Of a stretch of DNA of 21,244 nt, positions 8,375-16,809 are shown in pieces (position 1 is the first letter of the stretch; every line of letters begins with the position of its first letter). The position numbers and the translations under genes were made by a program. Under the pieces are notes generated by a model. It was not told where the DNA came from. It ran no database searches and saw only the letters and a list, made by a program, of their open reading frames with translations. The stretch is taken from positions 1-21,244 of the forward strand of contig DAOKYT010000049.1 of assembly GCA_035326025.1 (NCBI GenBank), in the 5' to 3' direction. Origin of the DNA: Amarobacter sp035326025. Its GTDB lineage: Bacteria; Chloroflexota; Dehalococcoidia; Tepidiformales; Tepidiformaceae.

Positions 8375-8848
8375 ATGACCGCTGAACCCGGTGTGCAGGA
8401 GCTGCGAGAGCTCGTGGCCGAATTTGAACCCGGACGCGGGCACGTGATGCCAGCGCTCCACAAGATCCAGGACACGTTTGGCTACATCACGCGTACCGCC
8501 ATCGAGGTGGTCGCCCGCCAGCTGAATACCACACCGGCCCTGGTCTATGGCACCGTCTCGTTCTACTCCGACTTCCGCACACATCCGCCGGCCGAGACGG
8601 AGGTTGCCTGGTGCTGTGGCCCCGCCTGCCGCCTGAAGGGCGGCGACCGCATCCGCGAAGTGCTCCAGCAGGAGCTTGAGCTTCCGCTCAACGCTCAGAC
8701 TCCCGACCACCGCATCGGGCTGCACATCGGCCAGTGCAACGGCACCTGCAGCGAGGCCCCGCAGGTCTGGGTCAACGGCGAGGTGCTCGGCGACCTCACC
8801 GTCGCGAAGGCCATCCGGCTCGCCCGCCAGTTGAAGGCAGGCCAATGA
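8375..8848 (+). CDS. NuoE/HoxE-like thioredoxin-fold [2Fe-2S] subunit
   Basis: A 157-residue protein from ATG 8375, with GAGAGG at 8361-8366 as ribosome site. The helical N-terminus (MPALHKIQDTFGYITRTAIEVVARQL, then VYGTVSFYSDF) is typical of the 24-kDa subunit of complex I and of the equivalent subunit in NAD-dependent hydrogenases and formate dehydrogenases. All four [2Fe-2S] ligands are present: C80-x4-C85 (in WCCGPACRLKGG) and C121-x3-C125 (in GQCNGTCSEAPQVWVN). It should pass electrons to or from the FMN-carrying partner encoded next, which overlaps by ATGA. No catalytic NuoG, hydrogenase or formate dehydrogenase subunit is in the window, so this is best described as a diaphorase module. 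Length is normal for the family. Confidence 0.9.
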   Translation: MTAEPGVQELRELVAEFEPGRGHVMPALHKIQDTFGYITRTAIEVVARQLNTTPALVYGTVSFYSDFRTHPPAETEVAWCCGPACRLKGGDRIREVLQQELELPLNAQTPDHRIGLHIGQCNGTCSEAPQVWVNGEVLGDLTVAKAIRLARQLKAGQ

Positions 8849-10738
8849 ACACCCGCCTCGAATCCATCATCTCCGCCGCCAGGCAATCCTGGGCCGCCGA
8901 ACAGGCCTCGGGGCGCGTCCGCATCAACGTCACACTCGATACGTCCTCACAGGCCCGGGGCGCGGACACGGTTATCGCGAAGCTCCGGGAAGCGGTCGCC
9001 GCGAAGAAGCTCGTCGCCGATGTAGGCATCACCGGCTCCTGGGGCTTCTGCTGGATGGAGCCGTGCGTCACTGTCCGTACAGCGGCCGGCACCCAGACCG
9101 TGCTCTACGGCAACATCACCCCGGACCGCGTCGATGAGCTCGTTGGGAAGGTGGCCGCCGGCCAGGACTGGCCGGAGATGGCGCTTGGCGTGGTCGAAGG
9201 CAACCCGACCCCTGACATCCCGCTGCTCTCGGACCATCCCTTCATGCAGGGCCAGGTCCGCCGCCTGATGGCGAACCTGGGCATTACCGACCCCGAGAAC
9301 ATCGACCACTACCTGGCTCGCGGAGGGTACGAGGGCTTCGGCAAGGCCCTGGAGATGGATGCCGAGGCGATCGTGAAGGAGATGCTCGATTCGGGCCTCG
9401 GCGGGCGCGGCGGGGGCCGGCTTCCCCCCCGGCCGAAAATGGGACTTCCTCCGCACCGCGACGGCTTCCCCCCGCTACCTCGTCTGCAACGCCGACGAAG
9501 GCGACCCGGGCGCATGGGTGAACCGGATCCTGATGGAGGGCGACCCGCACCTGGTCATCGAAGGGATGCTGATTGCCGCCCTCGCGTCGCACGCCGACGC
9601 CGGTTACATCTACGTCCGGTACGAATATCCGCTCGCGTTCGCGCGCCTGAAGAAGGCCGCCGAGCAGGCCTACGAAAAGGGGCTCCTCGGCAAGAACATC
9701 CTGGGCACGGGCAAGGACTTCGACATCGTCGTCTTCCTCGGCGCCGGTTCCTACGTCTGCGGCGAGGAAACGGGCCTCATCAACTCGATCGACAGCTTCC
9801 GCGGCATGCCGCGCATCAAGCCCCCCTTCCCGGCGCAGGCCGGCCTCTGGAACAAACCAACCAACGTCAACAACGTCGAGTCCTACGCCAACGCGCCGAT
9901 GATCATGCGGAACGGGGCGCTCTGGTGGAGCTCGGTCTCCGATGCCAAGGAGAAGGGCACCAAGATGTTTACCTTCTCCGGTCATGTGAAACAGGCGGGC
10001 TGCATCGAGATCCCCTTCGGCCCCACCGTGCGCACCGCCCTCGAGCAGTATGCCGGCGGGCTCAGCGGCGACCGGCCGCTCAAGGGATTCCAGCCCGGCG
10101 GTCCGCTTTCAGGCGTGCTTCCCGCCTCGGACATTGACCTCACCCTCACCCTCGACCCCTACCGCGAGCGGGGCATGTTCCTCGGTTCTGGCGGCATTGT
10201 CTTCTTCGATACGTCGGCCTGCATCGTCGACATGTGCCTCTTCTTCCTCGGGTTCTGCGAGGACGAGAGCTGCGGGCGTTGCACCACCTGCCACGGCGGC
10301 ACCCAGCGCGCCACCGAGATCCTGCGGCGGATCAGCGCCGGCGGTGGCCGCGACGTGGACCTCGCGAACCTCGAACAGCTCGTCGGCACGCTCGTCTGGT
10401 CGAACTGCCTCCATGGCCAGTTCGCCATGACGAGCGTGAAGACTTCGCTCAAGACGTTCCGCGACGAGTACATCGAGCACATCGAGCAGAAGCGCTGCCG
10501 CGCGGGAGTCTGCCGCGGCCTGGTTGACTACCGTGTGCGCTCGGCCAGCGACCCATCCCTCCACGAGGCCGCGGAACTCTGCCCGACCGGGGCCATCGTC
10601 AGCGAGGGCGCCGGCTATGCCATCGATGACGCGGCATGCATCCGTTGCGGCGCATGTAAAGAGGTCGCCCCCACCGCCATCGAAGTGGCCGACCGCTTTG
10701 CCGCTCGGATCGCGACCGGGGCGGCTGCCGGCGGCTGA
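8845..10738 (+). pseudogene. NuoF/HoxF-like NADH-binding FMN subunit, split by a one-base frameshift
   Basis: Begins at ATG 8845 and reads as NuoF until residue 189. The frame is then lost at a G5 run (9412-9416). Removing one G restores RGGAGFPPG and KWDF, and a single 630-residue protein to TGA 10736-10738. The raw second part is open from ATG 9518. In corrected numbering: an N-terminal thioredoxin-like domain (1-100), the NADH/FMN motif GAGSYVCGEET (299-309), KPPFPAQAGLW, the N3 [4Fe-4S] ligands C476-x2-C479-x2-C482 and C521, and a C-terminal ferredoxin domain (551-615). The thioredoxin-like cluster is mostly gone (T30, S35, S65, C69). The ferredoxin retains only C579, C598, C601 and C604. 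The frameshift may be a sequencing error, a real mutation or, less likely, programmed. The coding signature is intact on both sides, which argues that it is recent or artefactual. Confidence 0.85.
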
Positions 10739-10781
10739 GGTTGCGGCCCGCGGCCGGGAAGCACATCCGTTCTCCTGCCGG

Positions 10782-10787
10782 TAGAAT
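10782..10787 (+). promoter_or_regulatory. Candidate -10 box for mutS-mutL
   Basis: TAGAAT stands in the 79-base gap between the NuoF-like stop (10738) and the mutS start (10818), 30 bases before the GTG. It matches the bacterial -10 consensus in five of six positions. No clear -35 hexamer is visible at the expected distance (about 10759-10764, AAGCAC). A GGAG ribosome site follows at 10805-10808. Confidence 0.4.
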
Positions 10788-10817
10788 GGCGTATCTCGCT
10801 CGCCGGAGTCGCGCCGC

Positions 10818-13370
10818 GTGTCCACCCCGATCAGGCTCCAGTACCTCGAACTGAAGCAGCGCTACCCCGGCACGATCCTGTTCTTCCGGCTCGGAGACTT
10901 CTACGAGACGTTTGACGACGACGCGAAGCTCGTCGCCGCCGAGCTGCAGATCACCCTGACCTCCAAGCCGATGGGCAAGGACCTGCGCGTCCCGCTGGCC
11001 GGGGTCCCCTACCACAGCATCGATGGCCACGTGGCAAAGCTCGTGGCCCGTGGCTACCGGGTCGCGATCTGCGAGCAGCTGGCCGACCCTGCCGAGGTGA
11101 AGGGGCTCGTCCCACGCGACGTGGTCCGGGTCGTCACGGCCGGCACCGTTACTTCCGATACGTCGCTCGATGCGGCCGCCCCGAATTACCTCGCCGCCCT
11201 GGCCGTCCGCAAGGGAGTGGCCGCGCTCGCCCTCGCCGACATCACCACCGGCGAGGTTCGCCTCGCCTCCGCCGGCGAGGCCGAGGCTGAGCTTGCACGG
11301 AGCGCTCCGGCGGAATTGCTCGTCGAGGACCCCGTTGACCAGCCCGGGGGGTACGGTGGCGTGCTGGTCACGCGGCCCCGGTTGAGCGAGCTCGCAGTGT
11401 CCGCCGAGCTCGCGCGCCAGTTCGGCGACCATGCCGCGGCCACGCTGGCCGCTTCGCCGGCCGAGCAGGCGGCACTGGCCCACCTGCTGGCCTACCTCCG
11501 CGAAACCTACGCCGCCGCCCTCGGCGCGCTCCAGCGCGTCCGTCACATCCCCCCTGAAGGCGTGCTCACGGTGGACCAGCGCACGCTCCGGAACCTGGAC
11601 GTGCTGCCGCAGCCAGGCCGCCAGTCGCTGGTCGCCGTGCTCGACCAGGCCAAGTCAGCCATGGGCAGCCGCCTGCTCCGGCAGTGGCTCACCCATCCGC
11701 TGCGCCATGCGGCCGAAATTGCGGCGCGGCACGACGCCGTCGCGTGGGCCGTTTCCCACCCCCTCGAGCGCGAGCGCTCCCAGCTGGTCCTCAGGGACAT
11801 GCCCGATATCGGCCGCATCCTGGGCAAGGTTGGCGCACGTTCCGCGACACCCCGAGACCTCGCCGCCTTGCGCGATGGCCTGCGCAAGACGCTTGATCTT
11901 GGCGCGCGCATCCCCCGCGATGGTTTGCCGGACCTGTTGGCCGGCGCGCTCCATGGGCTCGCCTCGGCGCCCGAAGCGCTGGTCACGCTCGATGCCGCCC
12001 TCGACGACGATCCGCCCGCCACCTTCGACGAGGGCGGGGTCATCCGGCCCGGGTTCAGCCCGGAGATCGATTCGCTGCGCGCCCTCACTCGCGATGCGCG
12101 CGGCTTCCTGCTGGGGCTCGAGCGCCTCGAACGGGAACGCACCGGCATCAAGACACTCAAGGTCGGTCACAACAAAGTGTTCGGCTACTACATCGAAGTG
12201 TCGGCCGCGAACGCGGCGCTGGTGCCCGGCCACTACCAGCGCCGCCAGACGCTCGTCGGCGCGGAGCGGTACGTCACCGAGGAGCTCAAGGAGCACGAGT
12301 CCCGGCTGGTCGGCGCGCGCGACCGCCTGGTGGAGCTCGAGCGGCAGGCATTCTCGCAGCTGGTTGAGTCGCTGGCCGCTGGCATCGCCTCCCTCCAGCT
12401 CGCCGCCGAGGCGGCCGCGCTCATCGACCTGGTGTTCGGGCTCGCGGAGGTCGCCTCGGAACGAGGCTACGTTCGCCCGGAACTCGGCGCATCCTCCCTC
12501 CACATCGTTGCGGGCCGCCACCCGGTGGTCGAAGCGGCGCTCGGGCCCGGCCGCTTCGTGCCCAACGACTGCACGCTCGATGGTGAGTGCCAGGTGCTCA
12601 TCCTCACCGGCCCGAACATGAGCGGGAAGTCGACCTTTCTTCGCCAGGTGGCGCTCATCGCCCTGATGGCGCAAGCAGGCTCGTTCGTCCCCGCCGCCGA
12701 GGCCCGGCTGCCGCTCTTCGACCGCATCTTCACGCGTATTGGCGCCCAGGACGACCTCGCGGCCGGCCAATCGACCTTCATGGTCGAGATGGTCGAGACC
12801 GCGCAGATCTTGCACCAGGCCACGCCCCGGTCACTGGTCATCCTCGACGAGGTTGGCCGGGGGACGAGCACCTTCGACGGCATGGCGATCGCGCGCGCGG
12901 TGGTCGAATTCCTGCACAACCGCAAGGATGTCGCCGCCCGCACCCTGTTTGCCACGCACTACCACGAACTGACGGCGCTCGAGGACGTACTGCCCCGGGT
13001 GCGAAACGCGCACGTGGCCGTCCACGAAGAGGGCACGGAGGTCGTCTTCGAGCATCGCATCGTCCCCGGCCCGAGCGACCGCAGCTACGGCATCCATGTC
13101 GCGCGGCTCGCCGGGCTGCCCGCCGCGGTGATTTCGCGCGCGGAACACCTCCTCCGGGACCTCGAATCCGCCCGGCCCGCCGGCACTCTCGCCGTGCCGG
13201 GCACCAACGGCCACGCACCGCTCCAGCCCTCGCTGTTCGGTGGGCCCTCCCCGGTCGAACGGGAACTCGAACGGCTCGACATCGACGGTATGACCCCGAT
13301 CGAAGCCATCCAGAAGCTCTACGAACTGCGCGCCGCGGTCCGGGCGGGGTCGCGAGGCAGCGCCACATGA
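10818..13370 (+). CDS. mutS: DNA mismatch repair protein MutS
   Basis: An 850-residue protein starting at GTG 10818, of normal MutS1 length. The mismatch-recognition domain opens with QYLELKQRYPGTILFFRLGDFYE, which contains the Phe-x-Glu wedge F28-Y29-E30 that inserts at mismatches. The connector, lever and clamp regions follow (KVFGYYIEVS, then YQRRQTLVGAERYVTEELKEHE). The ATPase has Walker A GPNMSGKS (598-605), Walker B with D677-E678 (VILDEVGRGTS) and ATHYHELT after it. The tail GMTPIEAIQKLYELR is the usual C-terminal dimerisation helix region. It recognises base mismatches and small loops as a dimer and recruits MutL, whose gene follows directly with an ATGA overlap. All key residues look intact. 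Confidence 0.97.
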   Translation: MSTPIRLQYLELKQRYPGTILFFRLGDFYETFDDDAKLVAAELQITLTSKPMGKDLRVPLAGVPYHSIDGHVAKLVARGYRVAICEQLADPAEVKGLVPRDVVRVVTAGTVTSDTSLDAAAPNYLAALAVRKGVAALALADITTGEVRLASAGEAEAELARSAPAELLVEDPVDQPGGYGGVLVTRPRLSELAVSAELARQFGDHAAATLAASPAEQAALAHLLAYLRETYAAALGALQRVRHIPPEGVLTVDQRTLRNLDVLPQPGRQSLVAVLDQAKSAMGSRLLRQWLTHPLRHAAEIAARHDAVAWAVSHPLERERSQLVLRDMPDIGRILGKVGARSATPRDLAALRDGLRKTLDLGARIPRDGLPDLLAGALHGLASAPEALVTLDAALDDDPPATFDEGGVIRPGFSPEIDSLRALTRDARGFLLGLERLERERTGIKTLKVGHNKVFGYYIEVSAANAALVPGHYQRRQTLVGAERYVTEELKEHESRLVGARDRLVELERQAFSQLVESLAAGIASLQLAAEAAALIDLVFGLAEVASERGYVRPELGASSLHIVAGRHPVVEAALGPGRFVPNDCTLDGECQVLILTGPNMSGKSTFLRQVALIALMAQAGSFVPAAEARLPLFDRIFTRIGAQDDLAAGQSTFMVEMVETAQILHQATPRSLVILDEVGRGTSTFDGMAIARAVVEFLHNRKDVAARTLFATHYHELTALEDVLPRVRNAHVAVHEEGTEVVFEHRIVPGPSDRSYGIHVARLAGLPAAVISRAEHLLRDLESARPAGTLAVPGTNGHAPLQPSLFGGPSPVERELERLDIDGMTPIEAIQKLYELRAAVRAGSRGSAT

Positions 13371-15157
13371 CGGCCGCCGAGGCGTCGCCCCGGCCGCGGG
13401 CGATCCGCATCCTCGCCCCCGAAGTGGCCGCGCGTATCGCAGCGGGAGAGGTGGTGGAGCGGCCCGTCTCCGTCGTCCGCGAACTGCTGGACAACGCCAT
13501 CGACGCCGGCGCGACTCGCATCAGCCTCGAAATCGCCGATGGCGGCATCGCGCTCATTCGTGTTTCGGACGATGGTCGCGGCATCCGCCCGGAGGATATC
13601 GAGCTCGCCTTCGAGCGACACGCCACCTCGAAAATCGCCGCGCTCGATGACCTCCACCGCGTCCACACCCTGGGATTCCGCGGCGAGGCACTTCCCTCGA
13701 TTGCCGCCGCCGCCGATGTCGAAGTCGTGAGCCGTGCCGAGGGAGAGCCCGTCGCCGTGTTCCTCGCGCTGGTCGATGGCCGGGTCGTCCGGCGTCTCGC
13801 GCGCCCCGGGCCAACGGGCACCAGCATTAGCGTGCGCGACCTCTTCGCGAGGGTGCCGGCCCGGCGGAAGTTCCTCGGCACGCCGGCCAGCGAATCGCGG
13901 GCGGTCATCGTCCTGGCCACTCACTACGCGCTCGCCTACCCGGCGGTCGCATTCCAGGTGGTCTCCGGCGGCCGCCGTGTGCTCACGACCAGTGGCGATG
14001 GGGACATCCGGCACGCCTTCGCGGCGGTCTACGGTGCCGAGTCCGCCGCCGCCATGCTCCCGGTCGACCATCATGAGCAGGCGTTCACGGTCAGTGGCCT
14101 GGCCGGGCCGCCCTCGCTCCACCGGGGTAACCGGAGCGCCATATCGGTGTTCGTGAACGGGCGCTGGGTGCAGAGCCGCCCGCTCGTGTTCGCGGTGGTC
14201 GATGCGTACCAGTCGCAGCTGCCGGGCGGCCGCTTTCCGCTGGCGGCCGTGCATATCTCACTCCCCGACGATGAAGTGGATGTGAACGTGCACCCGGCCA
14301 AGGCCGAGGTGCGCTTCCGCGACGAGCGTGCCGTGGGCCGCGCCGTCCGCCACGCCATCCAGCTCGCGCTCGAAGGTTCACGGCCGGTGGCCTGGACCAC
14401 GGTTGCGGCCCCGGCCGGATCGCCGGCCGGTGTGCTCGCCGCCGCGGGCCGGGACCCGGGCCCACCGAAGGCGCTCCGGGGCCCGGAGCCCGTCCAGGCC
14501 ACGCTCGAGCTCACGCGGCGGAACATGACCCCCGCGCCGCCGCCACCGTCTCCCGCCGCCGCGGACACCCAGCGCGGGGTCCTGCCGCTGCTCCGCGTTG
14601 TCGGGCAAATGGGCGCAACCTACATCATCGCCGAGGGCCCGGATGGCATGTACCTCATCGACCAGCACGCGGCCCATGAGCGCGTCGTCTACGACCGGCT
14701 GGTTGCGGGCAAGGAAGCGACGCGCGGCGAGGACGCCGTCCAGCCCTTGCTGGAACCGGTGCTGCTCGATCTCGAAGCGCCGCTGGTGGCTGTCCTCGAC
14801 GAGCACCGGGATTCGCTTCACCGCCTCGGGCTGGAAACGGAGGCATTTGGCGACCGCAGCATCCTGGTCCGCGCGTTGCCCGCCGGTTTCGGCGCGCTCG
14901 ACCTCGGCGCCGAGATCACCCGGCTGCTCGAGAAGCTGCAGTCCGAGACACGGGTCCAGGATGCGTTCGGGCGGGCAGCGGCCACGGTCGCGTGCCACGG
15001 CAGCGTGCGTGCCGGGATGCCGCTGGCGATGGACGAGATGCGCAGGCTGATCGAGGACCTGGAACGGACTACGGCGCCGCGCACATGCCCACACGGCCGA
15101 CCCACGTTGATCCACATGGGCACCGAAGCCATCGAACGCCAGTTCGGCCGGCGCTAA
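13367..15157 (+). CDS. mutL: DNA mismatch repair protein MutL (endonuclease type)
   Basis: A 596-residue protein; ATG 13367 overlaps the mutS stop (ATGA) and an in-frame upstream extension is a shadow of mutS. The GHKL ATPase domain shows IAAGEVVERPVSVVRELLDNAIDAGA (catalytic E39, N43), DDGRGI, RHATSKI and GFRGEALPSI. A linker of about 60 residues rich in Pro and Ala precedes the C-terminal domain. There the metal-binding endonuclease motif DQHAAHE (432-438) is present, with ACHG (542-545), CPHGRP (574-579) and the final FGR. These mark a nicking MutL as found in bacteria without MutH. The usual last Glu of the endonuclease motif is Asp (D443), a conservative change. It acts downstream of MutS. 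The TAA overlaps the opposing fumarase beta gene by four bases. Confidence 0.96.
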   Translation: MTAAEASPRPRAIRILAPEVAARIAAGEVVERPVSVVRELLDNAIDAGATRISLEIADGGIALIRVSDDGRGIRPEDIELAFERHATSKIAALDDLHRVHTLGFRGEALPSIAAAADVEVVSRAEGEPVAVFLALVDGRVVRRLARPGPTGTSISVRDLFARVPARRKFLGTPASESRAVIVLATHYALAYPAVAFQVVSGGRRVLTTSGDGDIRHAFAAVYGAESAAAMLPVDHHEQAFTVSGLAGPPSLHRGNRSAISVFVNGRWVQSRPLVFAVVDAYQSQLPGGRFPLAAVHISLPDDEVDVNVHPAKAEVRFRDERAVGRAVRHAIQLALEGSRPVAWTTVAAPAGSPAGVLAAAGRDPGPPKALRGPEPVQATLELTRRNMTPAPPPPSPAAADTQRGVLPLLRVVGQMGATYIIAEGPDGMYLIDQHAAHERVVYDRLVAGKEATRGEDAVQPLLEPVLLDLEAPLVAVLDEHRDSLHRLGLETEAFGDRSILVRALPAGFGALDLGAEITRLLEKLQSETRVQDAFGRAAATVACHGSVRAGMPLAMDEMRRLIEDLERTTAPRTCPHGRPTLIHMGTEAIERQFGRR

Positions 15158-15747
15158 CCCCCGAGCGACTGCACCGCGGGGATCGGCCGGCTGCTCGTCC
15201 GGTAGGCCTTCTTCCCGGCCTCCAGGAGGTCGCCACCATGGCAGTCGTTGACGACGATCGCGGGGAAGCCTTCGACCTCCAGCCGCCGGATCGCTTCCGT
15301 GCCCAGGTCCTCGAAGGCGACGACCTCGGCCGACTTGATGTGCCGGTTGAGCAGTGCCCCGGTGCCGCCGACGGCGATGCAGTAGACCGCGTGATGCTGC
15401 TTGATCGCCTCCCGGATCGCGGGGCCCCGGCCACCCTTGCCGATGACCCCCTTGAGTCCGAGTTCCAGCATCGGGATGGTGTACGGGTCCAACCGCATCG
15501 CCGTGGTTGGGCCGGCCGAGCCGATCACGGCGCCTGGCCTGGGTGGCGTCGGCCCGACGTAATAGATCACCTGCCCGCGAAGGTCGATCGGCAGCGGCTC
15601 GCCCTTCCTTACGAGTTCGATGAGCCGTTTGTGAGCCGCATCACGCGCGGTATAGATCACGCCGTTGAAGGTCACGTGCATCCCGATGGTCAGGCCCTCG
15701 ATGACTTCATCGGTGAGCGGAGTGGTGAGAGCGACACTGTCAGCCAT
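15154..15747 (-). CDS. Class I fumarate hydratase / L(+)-tartrate dehydratase beta subunit
   Basis: A 197-residue protein from ATG 15747-15745, confirmed by AGGAGG (15759-15754) six bases upstream. Sequence includes LTDEVIEGLTIGMHVTFNG, IYYVGPTPPRPGAVIGSAGPTT, MRLDPYTIPMLELGLKGVIGKG and GFPAIVVNDCHGGDL. This is the C-terminal (swivelling beta) half of iron-sulfur fumarases, here a separate subunit of normal length. With the alpha subunit it would interconvert fumarate and L-malate, or dehydrate tartrate; sequence alone does not separate the two. Unusually, its alpha partner gene is not adjacent: two acetyltransferase genes lie between. The start sits inside the preceding gene's stop (ATGGCTGA, 8-base overlap), so it is the fourth and last gene of that operon. 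Confidence 0.9.
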   Translation of the reverse strand: MADSVALTTPLTDEVIEGLTIGMHVTFNGVIYTARDAAHKRLIELVRKGEPLPIDLRGQVIYYVGPTPPRPGAVIGSAGPTTAMRLDPYTIPMLELGLKGVIGKGGRGPAIREAIKQHHAVYCIAVGGTGALLNRHIKSAEVVAFEDLGTEAIRRLEVEGFPAIVVNDCHGGDLLEAGKKAYRTSSRPIPAVQSLGG

Positions 15748-16249
15748 GCGATTCCTCCTGCCGGGCGGCGGCGCCCAGCGTCTTAGACATAATGATGAAA
15801 TGGGCGGGGCGGCTGAGTTCGTGCAACGCGTCCTCCGGCCAGGGTGCGCTTCCCGTCTCGATGTAGCCGAGCTTGCGATACCAGGGCGGAAGCTCCTCGC
15901 GCAGGTTCACCACCCAGAGGTCCATCTCGCGGCAGCCGGCGTCCCGGCAGCGCGCCTCGGCTGCCTCCACCAGCAGCCGCCCGAGGCGGTGGCCCTGGTG
16001 TCCGGGCAGCACCGAGAGCATCCCGAAGTAGCCCCGGCCCTCCTTGATCGCCACGTACACACACCCCACGAGCTGGCCGTCGTTCGATTCGGCAACCAGG
16101 AAGCTCTCCTCCGCCAGCAGGCCGGCAATCTCGCGGGCATCGGTGCGGTCGCCGACTTTGAAGAAGTCCTCGACGCGGTAGGCCTGGTTCACGATCCAGG
16201 CGATGGTCGCGGCTTCGCAGGGCTCGGCCGTCCGGATGCGGTGGCTCAC
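15740..16249 (-). CDS. GNAT-family N-acetyltransferase (operon gene 3)
   Basis: A 169-residue single-domain protein starting at GTG 16249-16247, overlapping the stop of the previous gene by four bases (GTGA). It reads IRTAEPCEAATIAWIVNQAYR at the start and FLVAESNDGQLVGCVYV in mid-fold. The acetyl-CoA motif is MLSVLPGHQGHRLGRLLVEAAE, with the GHQGHRLG segment forming the pyrophosphate loop. The usual later element follows as PPWYRKLGYIETGSAPWPED. These support acetyl-CoA-dependent transfer to an amine, but the substrate cannot be told. It resembles the preceding acetyltransferase in layout, and both end near a MxKxL-type strand (IIMSKTL and EMVKDL), so they may be old paralogues. The C-terminus overlaps the fumarase beta start. 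Confidence 0.85.
   Translation of the reverse strand: MSHRIRTAEPCEAATIAWIVNQAYRVEDFFKVGDRTDAREIAGLLAEESFLVAESNDGQLVGCVYVAIKEGRGYFGMLSVLPGHQGHRLGRLLVEAAEARCRDAGCREMDLWVVNLREELPPWYRKLGYIETGSAPWPEDALHELSRPAHFIIMSKTLGAAARQEESHG
15754..15759 (-). promoter_or_regulatory. Ribosome binding site of the fumarase beta subunit gene
   Basis: AGGAGG on the minus strand, six bases before ATG 15747. It lies inside the end of the upstream GNAT gene and gives the beta subunit its own strong initiation site, which may decouple its translation rate from that of the acetyltransferases. Confidence 0.65.
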
Positions 16250-16809
16250 AGGTCCTTCACCATCTCGCAGTAGCTGTGGGGTACCACGAAATCCCAGTGG
16301 CCGGGTTCGAAGCGCTCCTCGTGGACCACGTAGTAGTTGAAGCGTGCGTAGTAGTCGACAAGGCCAAACTCGCGGACGGTGCCCAGGGCAATGCGCCGGT
16401 AGCCTTCAGCGGCCGCGATTCGTTCGGCATGTTCCACCATCAGCCGGCCGAACCCGCGATTCATCGCCTCGGGCTCGACCCCCGCCAGGCCGTAGTACAG
16501 CGCGCCCGCCCAGGGGTGGCTCGTGGCGGCGGCGGGCTTGCGGCCGGGTGTCCGCTCCATCCCTGCCGGGCCCAGCAGGCCGGGCTCGATGAACCGTTCG
16601 GCCATGGTCACCATCGATGTCGCGAGCAGCCGCCCACCTTCCTCGACCAGGATCACCCGCGCGCCGGGGCCGGCTTCCTCCGCGTACTCCAGCGGGGAAG
16701 TGCGGGGGCTCTTGAAGATGCTGGAGTACACGCCGAAGGCGCGGTTTACCACGCCGGCAACTGCCTCGAGGCCGGCCTCGGACAGCGGCACGACACGGAG
16801 CGTGGCCAC
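16246..16809 (-). CDS. GNAT-family N-acetyltransferase (operon gene 2)
   Basis: A 187-residue protein. The start is GTG 16809-16807, which shares one base with the alpha subunit stop (TAGTG); the open frame further upstream to 17139 is a shadow of the fumarase gene. N-terminal VVPLSEAGLEAVAGVVNRAFGVY is followed by ARVILVEEGGRLLATSMVTM. The acetyl-CoA-binding segment is YYGLAGVEPEAMNRGFGRLMVEHAE (NRGFG as the phosphate loop), and VDYYARFNYYVVHEERF is the usual late GNAT element. An insertion around residues 72-103 (ERFIEPGLLGPAGMERTPG and onwards) is longer than in minimal GNATs. The substrate is unknown. It is sandwiched in the fumarase operon by translational coupling on both sides, so co-expression with the enzyme is expected. 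Confidence 0.83.
   Translation of the reverse strand: MATLRVVPLSEAGLEAVAGVVNRAFGVYSSIFKSPRTSPLEYAEEAGPGARVILVEEGGRLLATSMVTMAERFIEPGLLGPAGMERTPGRKPAAATSHPWAGALYYGLAGVEPEAMNRGFGRLMVEHAERIAAAEGYRRIALGTVREFGLVDYYARFNYYVVHEERFEPGHWDFVVPHSYCEMVKDL

Noticed and set aside
10744..10756. Small hairpin (CGGCC, 3-base loop, GGCCG) after the NuoF-like stop as a terminator
   Set aside because: Only five base pairs and no T-run follows; ordinary for GC-rich DNA.
11655..12815. A 386-residue minus-strand frame inside mutS
   Set aside because: Antisense shadow; mutS on the other strand is intact with all ATPase motifs.
14660..14695. Loss of the MutL endonuclease motif because the last Glu is Asp (D443)
   Set aside because: The change is conservative and the ACHG and CPHGRP metal-site motifs are present, so activity is still expected.
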